A DNA stretch of 64,000 nucleotides from positions 281,113,654 to 281,177,653 of the forward strand of contig CM048747.1 of NCBI GenBank assembly GCA_026315105.1. Direction: 5' to 3'. Of this stretch, positions 31,379 to 42,944 are shown piece by piece. The DNA comes from Locusta migratoria (lineage: Eukaryota; Arthropoda; Insecta; Orthoptera; Acrididae). The first letter of the stretch is position 1. The number at the start of each line of letters is the position of its first letter. The notes beneath the pieces are model-generated. The model did not search any database. It was not told where the DNA came from and saw only the letters and a list, made by a program, of their open reading frames with translations. A program made the position numbers and the translations under genes.

Positions 31379-32620
31379 GATAAACCTACTGTGGATGCTC
31401 CTCATATAAAGGACACGTATCCTCCTCGTTAGCTTTCAGCTCCTGTGTGTTAACGGGGTCCAGAAATATTTTAGCCACGAGGAGGTGCTACAATCGCTTG
31501 AAGAGCATATATTATTCACTACCTCTCCTACATAATTTTTTGCTCATTGTCGGAATTATTCGTTCAGTAAGACTACTAACTACGTCATACTCCACTCCCA
31601 AGTTTTCGTCTTTAAATACCGGCGACACGTTTAACTTTTCCTCGTTTAATATTCACACTGATAGAGAGCGATATGAAGTAATGTTGTTAAATGCTTCTAT
31701 TGCTATACAAAAATTATTTAGTTCTGTCTGTTATCCCATCAACCATCTTATGTATTCTATCTTTCGGCAAGTGTGTAGGAAGGAACAGTACAACGCAATA
31801 AACCTAGATAGAACAGCAATGATTGGTTTAAATGTAGTAGATTGAGACATGGATAATGACGTAGAACTGGAATTAGATGTATATATTGTATGGTAAATAA
31901 ATGATCTTGTACCATAAGCGTAGTTCTACTTTGGAACAGCTCAGTACACAGCTGTGAAAATCGAAATATCCCGATATGTGAAGAATGAACGTTAGTAAAA
32001 GTTCATAAGCTGTTTGCTCGTCCATAAACAAGAACGTTAGGCGTGTGCTCCTGCATTTGACAACGTTTTTTGTTTACATTTTATACAGCCACTTGGAGCC
32101 TCCTCCACGTGTAAAACGCCAGAGAAGCAAAGAATTTCAATAGTAACATCTATAAAACATACCGAGTGCTGTATTAAAGAAGTGGTTGGAATTCTGCCAT
32201 ATGATGCATTGAGAAGCATTCTGTATTAGCTAAAGACTAGTTTGGGACACATGTCCACTGTGAAATCATTCTATGAAGCAAACAAAATTACTGTGGTTTT
32301 ACAATGCTATAACGTGCATTGAATTTACATAATACTAACATACGTTCTTGGTTGCCTGAGTGACAAACGCACCCGTCTCAAATGACGCTATAGTACAGTC
32401 AATATTCTGAGCAACCAAAGGACACAAAGTGGCGAAGTGAACAAGATTACAGGAATAAATCATATGCGGGCAACACCAGACTTCATGTTGACTGTCAGCA
32501 GCGATTACAAACCAAAGCGCTAGGGATCGTTAGCATGGGCACGCGTAACAACGTAAAAGTGTTTACATGTTAAAGATTTACTTTTCAGAAACATTAGCTT
32601 TAGGTAGATCGCTGTCACAC
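30846..32620. other. Unassigned DNA with a poly-T run
   Basis: Contains a T run at 31345-31374 and several short frames (for example 31447-31845, 132 residues) without a recognisable domain or codon-bias signature. No repeat family seen. Confidence 0.35.
31325..31374. repeat. Poly-T run
   Basis: About 30 uninterrupted T residues after a T-rich lead-in. It may be the antisense A-tail of a retrocopy, but no partner element was recognised. Confidence 0.9.
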
Positions 32621-32623
32621 GAA

Positions 32624-32690
32624 GGGCAAAGGTCCTGACTTAGAATCCTGGTCTGGCACACAATTTTAATCGGCCAGAAAGTTTCACGTG
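32624..32690 (+). mobile_element. Fragment of tRNA-like composite repeat
   Basis: The run gggcaaaggtcctgacttag, then ggcacacaattttaatcgg and ccagaaagtttca, matches the 3' half of the tRNA-like repeat at 33.6-34.1 kb. Confidence 0.75.
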
Positions 32691-33177
32691 ACAAAATATT
32701 GGAACCATCCTACACCAACTGCCATAAAGACCACTCGCTTCGAAATAACTGAAAAACCTTTTTTGTGCTACAGTATGACGTAAATTTAGTTAAGGCAAAC
32801 CTCAAATACACATCATCGTAATAACCTTGACCTACATTAAACTATGAGGTTGACCTTAAGTGACTTTATGTCACGATGTAACATGCATTTTTCTTAGTTA
32901 TCTAATGTTTCGAGAAAGGGAATAGCGTGCAAACATTTTTAAGTACTGACGTGTACAGCGGCTGGCAACATGGCGCTATGTTTTGTAATCTGTGGTGTCT
33001 TGGGACATCGGTTAGCTGAGTGTCAGTTCTTGCTGTTTCATGATGTTTATTGCTGTATTTTTGTTCACTTTGCCACTCTGTCTGAGTTCGTTGTGCTATT
33101 CAGTACACTAGCTTTAACTGTAATGTCACTAATGAGAAGAGTAGGTCGATCACTCAGGGAACTAAGTCATATGCTAC

Positions 33178-33519
33178 CGTGCGGAATGGCCGCGTGGTCT
33201 ACGGCATTTATTTTTGCGTTGTCATTATTCAATATGTTTGTAAATCTACCGGACCAAACTGCGTGGTCATCCGTCCGTAGCTTACAAACTACTTAAACTT
33301 AGGTAAACTAACCTAAGGACAAACACACACACCCATGCCCCAGGGAGGACTCGAACCTCCACGACGAGCAACCGCGCGCTCCGCAGCGAGGCGCTTTAGA
33401 CGGCTCGGCTACTCCACCGCGGCTTGTCATTATTGTAAGTTAGTTTAAGTAGTTTGTATGTCTAATGAGCGACGACCACAGCAGTTTGGTCCAATAGGTT
33501 TACAAGCACTTGAACATTT
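33178..33519 (+). mobile_element. SINE split by another SINE
   Basis: Left part has a head-like ccgtgcggaatggccgcgtg (33178-33218). The right part resumes after 33434 with gtaagttagtttaagtagtt and ends gtttacaagcacttgaacat. The middle, including most of the tRNA head, is eroded or lost. Confidence 0.7.
33230..33423 (-). mobile_element. Nested tRNA-headed SINE
   Basis: Minus-strand copy of the gtagccgagcgg head type (antisense ctcggctactccaccgcgg) with antisense B box ggactcgaacct. Perfect 11-bp TSD ttgtcattatt at 33219-33229 and 33424-33434. Confidence 0.93.
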
Positions 33520-33644
33520 TGAGATTTATAGTAACAGGATGATTTTAAAATGGCCATGTGTCCGAAAACTAGTCGTGAATCAAGAAAACCTGAAACACAA
33601 CCTATGGCACAATCCATACAATTTCCTTAATATAACGTTGCTGA

Positions 33645-34119
33645 AACTTCCTGGCAGATTAAAATTGTGTGCCGGAACCGGGACTCGAACCTGGGACCTT
33701 TGCCTTTCGCGGGCAAGCGCTCTACCGACTGAGCTACCCCGACACGACTCACGATGCCGCCTCACATCTTTACTTCCGCCAATACCTCGCCTCCTACTTT
33801 CCAAACTTCACAGAAGCTCTCTTGCAAACACGCAAGACTAGCATTCCTGGAAGAAAGGATATGGTGGAGACATGGCTTAGCCACAGCCTAAGGGATGTTT
33901 CCAGAATGAAACTTTCACTCTGCAGCAGAGTGTGCGCTGATATGAAACTTCCTGGCAGATTAAAATTGTGTGCCGGAACCGGGGTAGCTCAGTCGGTAGA
34001 GCGCTTGCCCGCGAAAGGCAAAGGTCCCAGGTTCGAGTCCCGGTTCCGGCACACAATTTTAATCTGCCAGGAAGTTTCATATCAGCGCACACTCCGCTGC
34101 AGATTGAAAGTTTCATTCT
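33645..34119. mobile_element. tRNA-like composite repeat in inverted arrangement
   Basis: Two tRNA-like units: one antisense near 33670-33745 (B box antisense ggactcgaacctgg) and one sense near 33980-34055 with A box agctcagtcggtagagcg and B box ggttcgagtcc. Each is flanked by the block acttcctggcagattaaaat or its complement. A 14-bp TSD tataacgttgctga is at 33631-33644 and 34120-34133, pointing to one retrotransposition-like insertion of the whole composite. Confidence 0.85.
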
Positions 34120-34229
34120 TATAACGTTGCTGACAAATTTTGTCTGCTGGTTGCTGGTAATTCGTAAACAAAATGCTTTAATTCAGTCAGTCATATTCTT
34201 AAGTATTACCTTACGTGTATGGATTATTC

Positions 34230-34320
34230 CCGACTTGGCAGCAAAAAAATTATTTATTTAGTTATTGGTTTCAACAACGTAAATCATCTTCAGATTTAAA
34301 AATAAATAAAATTAAATTGT
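34230..34320 (-). mobile_element. Possible PLE terminal fragment
   Basis: The minus strand reads CTGAAGA, a short possible helix, then TGAAACC. This resembles a worn PLE terminal motif but lacks a good cleavage triplet. Confidence 0.3.
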
Positions 34321-34800
34321 CATCCTACGGGAATTTTTGAGTCTTTATCTAGTACCTCATATTATAAAAGAAATCGGTCATCTTGTAACAACATGGTGTA
34401 GATATAGAATTCGTTGACTAAATAATATACGTGACACGTTTGACTTCTATCCATTTAGGTTCTCGTTCTAGTTGGATAGAGAGTAGACATGTTACGTGGA
34501 CTATGTTGGAACGATTTTTACATTTTCACTATGTTTTACAATTTGACCTTTTACTTGTATAATATGACGAGAGACTTGTACAAACCGTAAAATGTTCCAA
34601 ATGATGTCCATAAAAAATGAATATGACGATTTATATCGCCGAAATCAGTAATTACAATAAATGATTACTTCCGCTCAACACCTAACAATACCTAAGGGCT
34701 ACATATTAAAGATTGAGTAATTGCGCTCCATAAGGCAAAATATGCCAGATACTCAGAATCGTATTCATTTGTTTATACAAGTGATGTTGGCAATGTATTC

Positions 34801-34990
34801 AAAGTGTTCAAATGTTTGTTAAGCTTATGGGACTTAACTACGGGGTCATCAGTCCCTAAACTTACAAACTACTTATGAACTACTTACAAACTAGGACGGC
34901 ACAAATATCTATGCCCGAGGGGGGATTCGAACCCCCGACCGTAGTGGCCGTGCTGACCGTGACTGGAGCGCCTCAGTCACCTCGGCCACT
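34801..34990 (-). mobile_element. tRNA-headed SINE
   Basis: Minus-strand full copy, with antisense B box ggattcgaaccc and head ctcagtcacctcggccact. Perfect 11-bp TSD gcaatgtattc at 34790-34800 and 34991-35001. Only a few differences from the common sequence suggest youth. Confidence 0.94.
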
Positions 34991-35001
34991 GCAATGTATT
35001 C

Positions 35002-36685
35002 GGTGAGGGTGATGCCCCTTAAACACTGTGCCATTCCTAGAACAATGCACGGGCCAAAGTTACATTTATCTCTGAAATTCCTCTCATTACAAAATAATAT
35101 GGCGCATTCTACTTCCTAGTGTAACGGAATATCTCCCCCAGCTCAGAGCATAGCCCCCAAAGTTTTAGTACATTTTAACTCCATATAGGATCAGGAAATT
35201 TTTCTTATTTTTCGCCGCGCCGGCAGTGACCGGGCGTGCGTTGGACTTTGTCCATCACACGTCCGTCCACGTGCCTACCGCCTCAGCCCTGGATAGTGGT
35301 TCGGTACTGCTTACCAGCGTACTCTACCCTCTAACCGTCTACACTATCGGTCCACCAATCAGTGAGCTCCATGTAATCACGTGACCACCGGGCCGCCATG
35401 CTGCCCCGTCGGTTCCGCCAGATTCCATCTTCGATCTCGAGCCTTCGCCCTGATAGGATGTCCTGACTTTTAGCTCCGGCTAATTTCTCTTCACCTGTGG
35501 CCATGATTCACAGAAGCAGCTATTCCTCTTTCCTTATTCAGACTGCCTTCTCGAAAATGTACATTTTAAGCCATTAAATGAAAAGTTAACTTACATCCTC
35601 CTGTTTTTATTTCACATATTGCCAACATCCCACACACCATCAATCTTTCTGTTACACATGAAGTGTTGCATCCAACCACGAAGTTGATAGTTAATTAGGA
35701 ATCACTGCGGAACAGTAAGTGACGCATTTCGGAAGTTGTGGATAACGGCTTCTCCGCGAGCAGCGTGTGAGTCGTAGAGGGGCTCCACGTTGGTTGTCTT
35801 GTATTTTGGTTTTAGCTTGTGACTTGTAAGCTGTAGATTCGGCTTGACTTTCACAGTTGTAGAGGACAGATGGGTTCAAAATTTTATTTGTCACTTCAGT
35901 ATGAAATTTAAGTTGCTAGGCCTGGTACTTCTTCGTAATTAATAAAATTTATATCTTTGTTGAATTTTTCATACTTTAAATATTGATTCTGCGTATGAAT
36001 TAAAATTAAAGACTTTTTATAATGTTTGAGCATGAAATTCCATTTCTCAGGGGCTGATATTTAATGAAGCGAAAAAAATTGAATCATTGAATCCCGGTAG
36101 TTCAGACATTTTGAAGCCCGTCACAAAAGATATTATTTGTACCTGATTCCTTTTAATCGAATTATTCTTTAGAAAAAAATTTTATTAGAAGTTTCTTCTA
36201 ATTAAAACTGTTAGATATGTTCTTTCACACATTAACTGATTCATTACGAATTTCACAGATATATGTTCACTTTTAGAATTTTCTTGGACAATATTAGAGA
36301 GCTAGATACTTGAATAATTGTTTAAGGCTTGTTTAAGTATCACAGATTCTCTATTTTGAATTTAATATAACTATGAGTTCACAATGCGTGATTTTTTTCG
36401 TCAAAGTCTCATTCATATTAAAGTCTCTGGATCCTATTACATTGCTTACGTACTTTAACTCTTCCAAATACGTTTCTTAAAAGTTATTTCATTAAACTTG
36501 ACAGTAAGTTCAAATTCCATAATCACGAATATTAATCAGTTTATTACGGGAGGCAGAAGTTTCTAATTCTTCCGTCCTAGCATATCTCGAACAAAGTCCA
36601 AAGATAATGAAAGCATTCGCGTATGATCACGATATGAAAGTTTATATTAATAAATAAATAATTTTTCTCGGGTTCTATCATATCT
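35002..36685. other. Unassigned DNA; GC-rich patch then AT-rich
   Basis: 35210-35470 is GC-rich with an irregular, promoter- or LTR-like look but no boundary or PBS that I can define. 35900-36680 is AT-rich and featureless. No domain in the short frames. Confidence 0.35.
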
Positions 36686-36687
36686 TG

Positions 36688-36731
<44 letters not shown>
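36688..36731. repeat. Poly-A run
   Basis: About 43 uninterrupted A residues. It could be the A-tail of a retrocopy, but the sequence to its left is not a recognised element. Confidence 0.95.
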
Positions 36732-36734
<3 letters not shown>

Positions 36735-36829
36735 ACGCATATGATACTTTGAAAGTAATCACGGAGAGATATCGCATAGAGAGTTAAACACTTTGTGATA
36801 GAAAAAAAAGAACCTTATTGTTATTCCAT

Positions 36830-37290
36830 TCTCCACTCCGAGGAGTAGAGCGGGCTGTCTGAGATCCGGCCCATAAAGAGTCGCGGTTCTATTCAGCCAA
36901 TTATCAGACAAGCTGATACTGGGGCAAAGGGGGATCCCAATTGGGAATAAGTGGGAGGGGCTTACCAGTTCCGGCATACGCCTCACAACCAAGGAAAACC
37001 TCCCAAAGACCTTGGTCGGAACCGGGGGATTGGGACCAATTTATTTTATCTCTGGGACGTTGTCCCGGACAACAAATGGATTATCGGGAGAGCACGAGTG
37101 CACTCACGACAATCAAGGATCGGACGCCCGAGTTACTCTCGTAAACTCGTAGAGATCAGCTCGACCAACTGTGGACAAGCATCCCCCTAATGGAACACGC
37201 ACCCGTGAGCACGGTATCCTCTGCCTTCAGTTATGATCTAGTTAGAGAGCAAGTAACGTAGAGAGAGAGAGAGAGAGTAATTCAACTTCG
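36830..37290. other. GC-balanced block of unknown origin, ends in (GA)n
   Basis: Base composition differs from the AT-rich surroundings, suggesting an inserted element. I see no coding domain, terminal repeats or TSD. A short (GA)n run is at 37259-37279. Confidence 0.35.
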
Positions 37291-38340
37291 GCTACTATTT
37301 ATTATAGCAACCTGACAAATGATGTTAGATATACGAGGTGTTTTGACTTCCGTATTCCCTGGATACTGTGAAACGTGTCCATAAAAAATATTTTTGTAAG
37401 AAAATGTCTAATATTGTGCCTCCTGTTTTGTGTCGAGTAACTTGCTTGCAAGAAAATGTATAATATCACTTCTACTGTGTGTATCGATATGTGTACTTAA
37501 CTCTGTGAAGTTTCATCTTTGGCAAAGATCATGTATTGCATAGCATTGTAGCTCGCGCTGAGAGAGATTAGCTCTTGTGGTTCACCTCGCTTAGAGAGCG
37601 GTTGAGTTGTGTGTATTGCTCCGATGTAGAGCAGAGGCTGCTGTGACAGCAAGTCGATTTGATTGTATTTGGAATATATATTGTATTGTATTGTAACACC
37701 GCTGGAATGAAGGTAATTGCATTTGATGTCATTAGGAAGAAGTTGTATTACGTAGGTAATGTAATGCTGATTATTAATAATAAGTAACAAAGTTGACCTT
37801 TCTTTCCTGTTTCATTTACGTAGTTAGAAGATTAACCTACTTCCTTCATTTGATAATTAGTTATTAGTGGATTTAAAGTGCAGTATTGATTTTGATAATA
37901 TTGTTGAACAGATTTCGTTATTGGTGCCATAGTAAATGATTGTTAATTGACTATGATACAAAATTTCAATAATCAGAAACTGATCTGCATAAAATTCTCA
38001 CAGTCAAGCATTAAGAAAGTGATTTGTGGTTTTTTTATATATCTTTCTCGCAGTCAAGATTTTTGAGTATAGTCAGTGTCTGTTTCAAATGCTGACTTGC
38101 CACAGTTGTTTTGTGTTTAAAATATCCGTTGCGCACATAATCAGTTTAATGCACTGTTTCTTATTTAATAGTATATACATCAATATCAGGGCCATAATTA
38201 AACCAAATTGCTGTGTTAATGAACAATTAATTGTCTGATTTAACGATAGGTTCAACATCCACAACACACACACAGCTTTTAACTGTTATTCTGAATTACT
38301 CCGATATAATTTGAATTTACTAAAAATTTTGAAAAACGAG
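37291..38340. other. Unassigned AT-rich DNA
   Basis: No feature recognised; frames at 37497-37790 and 38026-38273 look like chance. Confidence 0.4.
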
Positions 38341-38650
38341 AAATTTCTGCCTCTATAGAAATAATTAAAATTAAGGATGGAAAAGCTGGTAGAAGCCGAC
38401 CTCGGGGAAGATCAGTTTGGTTTCAGGAGAGATGTAGGAACACGGTAGGCAAAACTCACTTAACGGCTTATCCTACAAGATAGATTAAGAAAAGGCAAAC
38501 CAACATTTCTAGCTTTTGTAGATTTGGAGAAGGCTTTTGACAATGTTGATTGGAATAAACTCTTTCAAGTTCTGAAGCAAGCAGGAGTAAAATATAGGGA
38601 GCGTAAATTTATTTACAAATTGTACAAAAACCAGACAGCGGTTATCAGAG

Positions 38651-39025
38651 TTGAAGGGCATGAAAGGGATGCAGTGGTTGAAGGGAGTAAGACAGGGTTG
38701 TAGCCTTTCCCCAATGTTGTTCAATTTGTACATTGAGCAAGCTATAAAGGAAAGCAAGGAGAAATTTGGAGAAGGAATTAAAGTTCAGGGTGAAGAATTA
38801 AAAACATTGCGTTTTGCTGACGACATAGTAATTCTGTCAGATACAGCAAAGGACCTGGAAGAGCAATTGAACGGAATGGACAGTGTGCTGAAAGGTGCAT
38901 ATAAGATGAACATTAACAAGAGTAAAACTAGGGTAATGGAGTGCAGTGTAAGAAAATCAGGTGATGCTGAAGGAATTAGATTAGGTAACGAAACAATAAA
39001 GGAGGTAAATTTACTTGGGCAGTAA
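38651..39025 (+). pseudogene. LINE RT palm fragment
   Basis: Shows GVRQGCSLSPMLFNLYIEQ (residues 12-30) and intact RFADDIVIL (54-62, FADD at 38813-38824). The frame breaks at about residue 122, where the LGSKIT stretch moves to the next reading frame. Confidence 0.87.
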
Positions 39026-39485
39026 AATAACAAATGATGGTCGCAGTACAGATGATATAAAATGCAGAATTGCAATGGGTAGAAAGGCGTTTTTGAAAAA
39101 GAGAAATTTGTTAACATCGAATATTGATTTAAGCCTAAGGAAGTCCTTTCTGAAGGCATTTGTATGGAGTGTTGCCTTGTATGGGAGTGAAACATGGACG
39201 ATAAGCAGTGTGGACAGAAAGAGGATAGAGGCTTTTGAAATGTGGTGCAACAGAAGAATGCTGAAGATTAGGTGGGTGGATCGCGTAACTAATGAGGAGG
39301 TACTGGACCGAATTGGGGAGAAAAGTAATTTCTGGCATACCTTGACTAAAAGAAGGGATAGATTGGTAGGACACATTCTTAGACATCAAGGAATTGTTAA
39401 TTTAGCGTTGGAGGGAAGTGTGTGGGGAAAAATCGCAGGGGAAGACCAAGAGATGGATACAGTAAGCAGATTCAGACAGATGTAG
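39015..39485 (+). pseudogene. LINE RT C-terminal fragment
   Basis: 156 residues: GSKITNDGRSTDDIKCRIAM, RKAFLKKRNLLTSNIDLSLR, WSVALYGSETWT, FEMWCNRRMLKIRW and RDRLVGHILRH. It continues the palm fragment after a frameshift. A stop at 39483-39485 precedes the 3' end. Confidence 0.87.
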
Positions 39486-39599
39486 GTTGCCGTTCTTATG
39501 TGGAGATGAAGAGGCTTGCTCAGGATAGAGTAGGGTGGAGAGCTGCATCAAACCAGTCTCTGGACTGAAGACCACAACAACAACAACGTAACGATGAAA

Positions 39600-39960
39600 A
39601 ATGTTTGAATATGGTGATTGTAATGCTGTGGTTGCGATGTGGTGTTAGAAGCGGTACCTGTTGTGTACTGTGCTGCCCCCTCCTCCGGCAGCAGCCGGCT
39701 TGGCCTTGTTTGGCGGAGAGCAGTGAGAGCGCCGTCCAGTTGCGGTGTGTGTGTGTGTGGGTGGGTGACCCGCGCCCCGCGCCTGTATCGACCTCCCCCA
39801 GGCGGCCGCCCCCGCTGCCACGCGGCCTCAGGCCGCCGCGCCGCGCCGCCCCCGCATCCGCCTCCAGCCCCAGGCGTCTAGACGCCACACCGCAGTCTGC
39901 GCGCCTTATGCCCAGTGTACACGACGACCCAAAGTTCACAAGAAATATCATGGTCTACTG
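39600..39960. other. CpG-rich block
   Basis: About 250 bp within this interval (39660-39910) are strongly GC- and CpG-rich with a short (GT)n run. Frames on both strands exist (39605-39961, 39520-39951), but their Pro/Arg/Ala-rich content reflects composition. It could be a promoter/5' exon of an unseen gene or part of a repeat. No evidence decides. Confidence 0.4.
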
Positions 39961-40384
39961 AAGCGCTCGAAACGTACTAAATTACTACCGGTGACTTGTG
40001 ATCATTCATGCTTGGTTGCGTTTATACGATAAACTTCCGTCTACTCGTTTGGATATCAGCCCCTCCCCTCCAGGTCCTGGAGCGTTACGTCCTCGGCCTC
40101 CCCCACGCCCATCCTTTACGATCTCATACGCATCCTGTACATCTCCTGAAAAATAGAATCTCCTCACCCTCTGGTTTTTCCTCCCCTCTTAAACCCTGGG
40201 CCTCTACCATCTAACGTGTAGTTCCCACCCTACACGTCCACACACTCCACATCCTTTACAAGAGCAGCTTTCGCCACCTTCCGGATGACGCCCTCCCTCA
40301 CGATATCTACCCTTCCTAGCAGCCCTAAGAGCACTCCCTCCCCCATACATGAGGCGCCCTCTCTCTCCCCCTCCTCACCCCTCC
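39961..40384. other. Pyrimidine-rich unassigned DNA
   Basis: C/T-rich on the + strand with many ccctcc stretches; no gene recognised. Confidence 0.4.
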
Positions 40385-40412
40385 CACACTTGTTCTCAAA
40401 ATGTTCAAATGT

Positions 40413-41147
40413 TTTAAACACAAGGAGAAGCATAGATTTAAAATTTATGCTGTGGCCGGGATTCGAACCCAGGACCTGCTACTTACCACGTAGGTGCTTT
40501 AGACTTTTTTTTTTTTTTTTTTTTTTTTTGTTTTTTTTTTTTTTTTTTTTTGTTTCTCTGGGTAATTCTGTTCATTGCGGTCGCTGGTCTATTTGTTGTT
40601 GGCTCAGCTTTTTTTTTTTTATTACAGAGGACGTTGAGCCCCCTGACCGGGCGTGCTGAGCCACGGCGCCCGGCTGACCACTCAGCTATCACAGCGTTAT
40701 AGCCAAAGTAACTACACGGACTCTCTTAAAGCACGTCTCCCTCCACACCGCATACTTTAATTCTACCTCATGTGAAATGCGTATCAAATTGCCAGGGCTG
40801 TCCTACATGGGAATAGCACCCCAGAAAAGAACGTGAATAGGGACTATCCCGCCTTGTTCCTCAGGCCGAGGCGATATAAATATCAACAATAATACAATTC
40901 CTTGAGACATCAGTGTCTCGTTATACGAAAGGTATTAAACATAAGAAGCACTGAATTACCATCCGTGTAGCTGCTTAGGCTACAACGCTATGTTATCTGA
41001 GTGGTGTAAAGCACCTACCTAGTAAGTGGGAGGCCCCGCGTTCGAATCCAGGCCACAGCATGAATTTTAATTCAATGCCTCTCCTTATGTTTAGTACCTT
41101 TGGTATAACGAGACAATGTTGTCTCAAGGAATTTTATTATTTGTTTA
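40413..41147. mobile_element. Inverted pair of another tRNA-SINE, with nested insert
   Basis: An antisense copy (ggccgggattcgaacccagg near 40455) and a sense copy (gcgttcgaatccaggccaca near 41038) face each other. The block 40890-40949 is an imperfect inverted match to 41083-41141, the shared tail. Within the antisense copy, 40507-40680 looks like a further insertion containing long T runs and a different tRNA-like antisense unit. Confidence 0.65.
40507..40552. repeat. Poly-T tract
   Basis: T runs broken by single G residues, possibly the antisense A-tail of the small nested insertion. Confidence 0.9.
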
Positions 41148-41291
41148 AATGTTTGCGAATCTATCGGACTCAAATTCGTGGTTATCAGTCCGTAGCTTAC
41201 AAACTACTTAAACTAAGGTAACCTAACCTAAGAACAACACACACATCCATGCCCTAGGGAGGACTCGAACCTCCGACACACACTTGTTCTC

Positions 41292-41690
41292 CCCTCCCAT
41301 CTTTTCCTCCCTTCCCCTCCCGTCTGCTCCCACTCCTAGTTCCGCCCTTCCGCGCCACCTCTCCTCTGGCTATCCCCTGCAAGGTTCTTGTCCCCGGTAT
41401 TTTAATCTGAGCCGATTATATCAGTGTACAGTGATGTGGTGTTGTGACTTCATAGTACGGTGCAAGTAGCCTAATAAACGACCTAACGCGGACATCCGAA
41501 GTAAAAATTTCCCTCCAACTCTAATTCTATACAGTGCACATATTGTTTTGTACGAAGTTACATCACTTTGAGCTTCGGGTTTGGGGGGAGGAGGTTGAAA
41601 CGTTAGAAATTACCAGTTTTTCTTAAATATTTAGAAAACTAGCGTGAAACGTGCCAAATAGAAAAAAAATCTATATTAAATAGTCCCATA
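41292..41690. other. Unassigned DNA
   Basis: C/T-rich at the left, then AT-rich; no recognised feature. Confidence 0.4.
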
Positions 41691-41696
41691 ACATTC

Positions 41697-42555
41697 AGCA
41701 AGCAGTAAAAGAATGCAAGGAGAAATTTGGAGAGGGAATTAAAGTTCAGAGAGGAGAAATAAAATCTTTGCGGTTTGCCGATGGCATAGTAATTCTGTCA
41801 GAGACCCCAAAGGATCTGGAAGAGCAATTGAATGGAATGGACAATGTCTTGAAAGGAAGATATAAGATGAACATCAACAAGAGTAAAACAAGGATAATGG
41901 AATATAGCGTCAGAAAATCAGGCGATGCCGAAGGAATTAAATTAGGTAATCAAGCAATAAAAGTAGTAGATGAGTTTTGTTATTTTGGTAGCAAGATAAC
42001 TTCTGATGGCCGAAGTAAAAAAGATATAAAATGCAGAATGACTATGGGAAGAAAAGCGTTTCTCAAGAAGCGAAACTTGTTGACATCTAATATTAGTTTA
42101 AATGTTAGGAAGTCCTTTCTGAAGGCATTTGTCTGGAGTGTAGCATTGTATGGAAGTGAAGCGTGAACAATAAAGAGTTCAGACAAAAAGATGATAGAAG
42201 CTTTTGAAATGTGGTGCTACAGACGAATGATGAAAATTAGATGGGTAGATCACGTAACTAATAAGGAGGTGCTCAACAGAATTGGGGAGAAAAGGAATTT
42301 CTGACTAAGAGAAGGGATAGATTGGTTGGACACATTCTGAGACATTAAGGAATTGTCAACTTAGCATTAGAAGGAAGTGTGTGGGGTACAAATCGTAGAG
42401 TGAGACCGAGGGTCGAATACAGTAAGCAGATTCAAAGGGATGTAGGTTGCCGAAAGTATTGTCAGATGAAGAGACTTGCACAGGACAGATTAGCGTGGAG
42501 AGCTGCATCAAACTAGTCTGCGGACTGAAGACCACAACAACAACAACAACAACAA
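41697..42555 (+). mobile_element. LINE (CAA-tail family), second copy
   Basis: 5'-truncated within the RT and ending gactgaagaccacaacaaca then more CAA units (to 42555). The frame 41768-42166 aligns throughout with the 38.6-39.5 kb copy without the frameshift seen there. It ends at a TGA in the YGSEA-W region, after which other frames continue the match. Confidence 0.88.
41768..42166 (+). pseudogene. LINE RT fragment with mutated active site
   Basis: 132 residues with RFADGIVIL (residues 2-10), where the second catalytic Asp of FADD is replaced by Gly (41774-41785). GSKITSDGRS, RKAFLKKRNLL and WSVALYGSE follow. The mutation alone would abolish activity. Confidence 0.88.
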
Positions 42556-42746
42556 CATAATTTTGCTACAGCGAACGGTTTCGTAGTTACGAAAAGTGTA
42601 AAAGTAGAAAGATGATTTATTTTTTTAATTAAATTATAGAGAAATAACTGAACAATTTTATTACAATATAATCGTATTGTAGTCCAAGAGAGGCTAAGAG
42701 TTAGCATAAAGTTTTAGCCTAGTTAGCGCGGCCGCCAGAATGAAGC

Positions 42747-42944
42747 GCCGGCCGCGGTGGCCGCGGGGACTGAGGCGCTCCAATCACAGTCTGCACGGCC
42801 ATTACGGTCGGGGGTTCGAATCCCCCCTCGGGCATGGATATTTGTGCCGTCCTTAGTATAAGGTAGTTTGTAAGTTTAGGGACTGATGACCCCGTAGTTA
42901 AGTCCCATAGGCTTAACAAACATTTGATTTAATTTTTTAAAGCG
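42747..42944 (+). mobile_element. tRNA-headed SINE with 33-bp TSD
   Basis: Full copy from gccggccgcggtggccg, with B box ggttcgaatcc and tail. The flanks 42714-42746 and 42945-42977 repeat 33 bp with a single mismatch (gaatgaagc against gaacgaagc), longer than the 10-16 bp TSDs of other copies here. Confidence 0.93.

Larger units (their letters stand above)
38370..39590 (+). mobile_element. LINE (family with CAA-repeat tail), 5'-truncated
   Basis: Non-LTR element starting inside its RT and ending with gactgaagaccacaacaaca at 39565-39587, the hallmark end also seen at 42.5 and 54.9 kb. RT motif A (AFVDLEKAFDNVDW) is near 38514-38555. Several stops and frameshifts. Clade is not assigned; RTE-like or a relative is plausible. 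Confidence 0.88.
40398..41278 (-). mobile_element. SINE interrupted by about 740 bp
   Basis: The antisense SINE tail begins at 40398 (aaaatgttcaaatg) and resumes near 41148 (aatgtttgcgaatctatcgg), ending with the antisense B box ggactcgaacct at 41261-41272. The direct repeat cacacttgttctc at 40385-40397 and 41279-41291 flanks the whole interval, showing that the two halves are one insertion that received another. Confidence 0.85.

Noticed and set aside
33980..34055. Apparent tRNA gene with good A and B boxes
   Set aside because: It lies inside a repeat with TSD, its mirror copy is nearby, the anticodon loop lacks the usual U33, and the same unit recurs at 47.5 kb, so it is a tRNA-derived mobile repeat.
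39605..39961. 118-codon Pro/Arg/Cys-rich protein
   Set aside because: Overlapping long frames exist on both strands of a GC-rich block with no domain, no splice signals and no start context.
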